A stretch of 64,000 nt of DNA, from the NCBI RefSeq assembly GCF_900100845.1, contig NZ_FNFP01000003.1, positions 1-64,000 on the forward strand. Direction: 5' to 3'. A program made the position numbers and the translations under genes. Shown piece after piece: positions 63,524-64,000 of this stretch. Source of the stretch: Natronincola ferrireducens. Lineage in GTDB: Bacteria; Bacillota; Clostridia; Peptostreptococcales; Natronincolaceae. The notes below the pieces were generated by a model. The model saw only the letters and a list, made by a program, of their open reading frames with translations, was not told where the DNA came from and searched no databases. Every line of letters starts with the position of its first letter. Within the stretch, counting starts at the first letter, position 1.

Positions 63524-64000
63524 ATGAGAAAAATAATAATAATTGAAGATGATAAATTTATAAGAGAGGAGCTAGGAAGCTTTTTAACTAAATACGGATA
63601 TAATATTGTAGCCCCAACAGATTTTGATAACATAATAGAGATAATACAAAAAGAAAAAGGAGATTTAATATTATTAGATATAAACTTACCAGTATTTGAT
63701 GGTTATTATATTTGTAGAGAAATTAGAAAAACATCCGATGTTCCTATAATAATAGTTACAAGTAGAGATAGCGATATGGATGAGCTTATGAGTATGAATT
63801 TAGGTGCTGATGATTTTATTACAAAGCCTTATAATACTCAAATCTTATTAGCACGAATATCCTCTATATTGAAAAGAACATATAGTAATACAGTGCCTCA
63901 AGATATTTTAAATTATAATGACTTAAGCTTAAACCTTTCAAATGCATCAATACAATACAATAATAAATCTTTAGAGTTAACAAAAAATGAAGTTAAAATT
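63524..64000 (+). CDS. BceR-like response regulator, N-terminal part (runs off window end)
   Basis: The visible 159 residues hold a complete receiver domain: IIIIEDDKFIREEL (acidic pair), the phosphorylation Asp in LILLDINLPVFDG, IIVTSRDSD (Thr/Ser) and FITKPYN (Lys). They also hold the start of an OmpR-type winged helix (LELTKNEVKI). It follows the ABC genes with AAGGGAGG before ATG. The cognate kinase is presumably beyond the window. Phosphorylated, it should activate the ABC genes through the operator at 60495. Confidence 0.92.
   Translation, partial: MRKIIIIEDDKFIREELGSFLTKYGYNIVAPTDFDNIIEIIQKEKGDLILLDINLPVFDGYYICREIRKTSDVPIIIVTSRDSDMDELMSMNLGADDFITKPYNTQILLARISSILKRTYSNTVPQDILNYNDLSLNLSNASIQYNNKSLELTKNEVKI

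Overview
This AT-rich window looks like chromosomal DNA of an anaerobic, endospore-forming Clostridia, perhaps an Alkaliphilus- or Natronincola-like member (the genus is a guess). The evidence is a cotJABC spore-coat operon, a UGA-containing glutaredoxin gene that implies selenocysteine use, sigma-54 control, PAS-GGDEF-HD-GYP signalling, strong AGGAGG-type ribosome sites with many GTG/TTG starts, and genes preferring A/T-ending codons. No rRNA, tRNA or CRISPR array was seen.

Layout. 1-325: right end of an IS3-family element. 378-2571: a TSCPD-domain protein and an unknown exported protein. 3017-9024: ATP-grasp ligase, divergent MurE-like ligase, AsnB-type amidotransferase and a C39-like peptidase, a probable cell-wall or peptide amidation cluster. 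9106-20395: housekeeping and signalling genes (c-di-GMP enzyme, zinc-binding chemoreceptor, trmB with a LexA-fold regulator, YgiQ, a glycerate-kinase relic beside a hydroxyacid dehydrogenase, a reductive-dehalogenase-like Fe-S protein).

20826-30847: a second, divergent type IIA topoisomerase whose B and A subunit genes are separated by a cassette holding a sigma-54 activator, an NhaC-type transporter behind a textbook -24/-12 promoter, a PH-like membrane protein and a dCache amino-acid receptor lacking any chemotaxis output. 31011-33720: an FtsE-FtsX operon with an exported coiled-coil partner. 33794-34132: a selenocysteine glutaredoxin with a zinc ribbon, easily missed because UGA splits the frame. 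34289-37812: MATE, MarR, MATE. 38261-39754: Orn/Lys/Arg decarboxylase behind a possible attenuator.

39840-43546 is a decayed stretch: a composite MITE-like repeat, an Amidase_6 protein, a small metal-binding membrane protein, and a chimeric relic in which a histidine kinase is joined to a twice-deleted RND pump. 44449-50340 is a compact pABA/folate operon (pabA-pabB-pabC-folE-folP-folB-folK) ending in DAHP synthase, so the first shikimate-pathway step is linked to use of chorismate for folate. 50507-59746 holds YdbC, an ECF sigma/anti-sigma pair, a mini winged-helix protein, an RsiV-like protein, mnmA, cotJABC, nagB, PrsW and an MltG-fragment protein.

59980-60432 contains IS200/IS605 and IS66 transposase relics, followed by a Bce-type peptide-antibiotic resistance module (ABC ATPase, permease, response regulator running off the end) with a predicted BceR operator. 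The strongest items for follow-up are the UGA glutaredoxin, the MurE-like/ATP-grasp/AsnB cluster, the split topoisomerase with its amino-acid-sensing insert, the dispersed repeat family, and the chimeric HK-RND relic.
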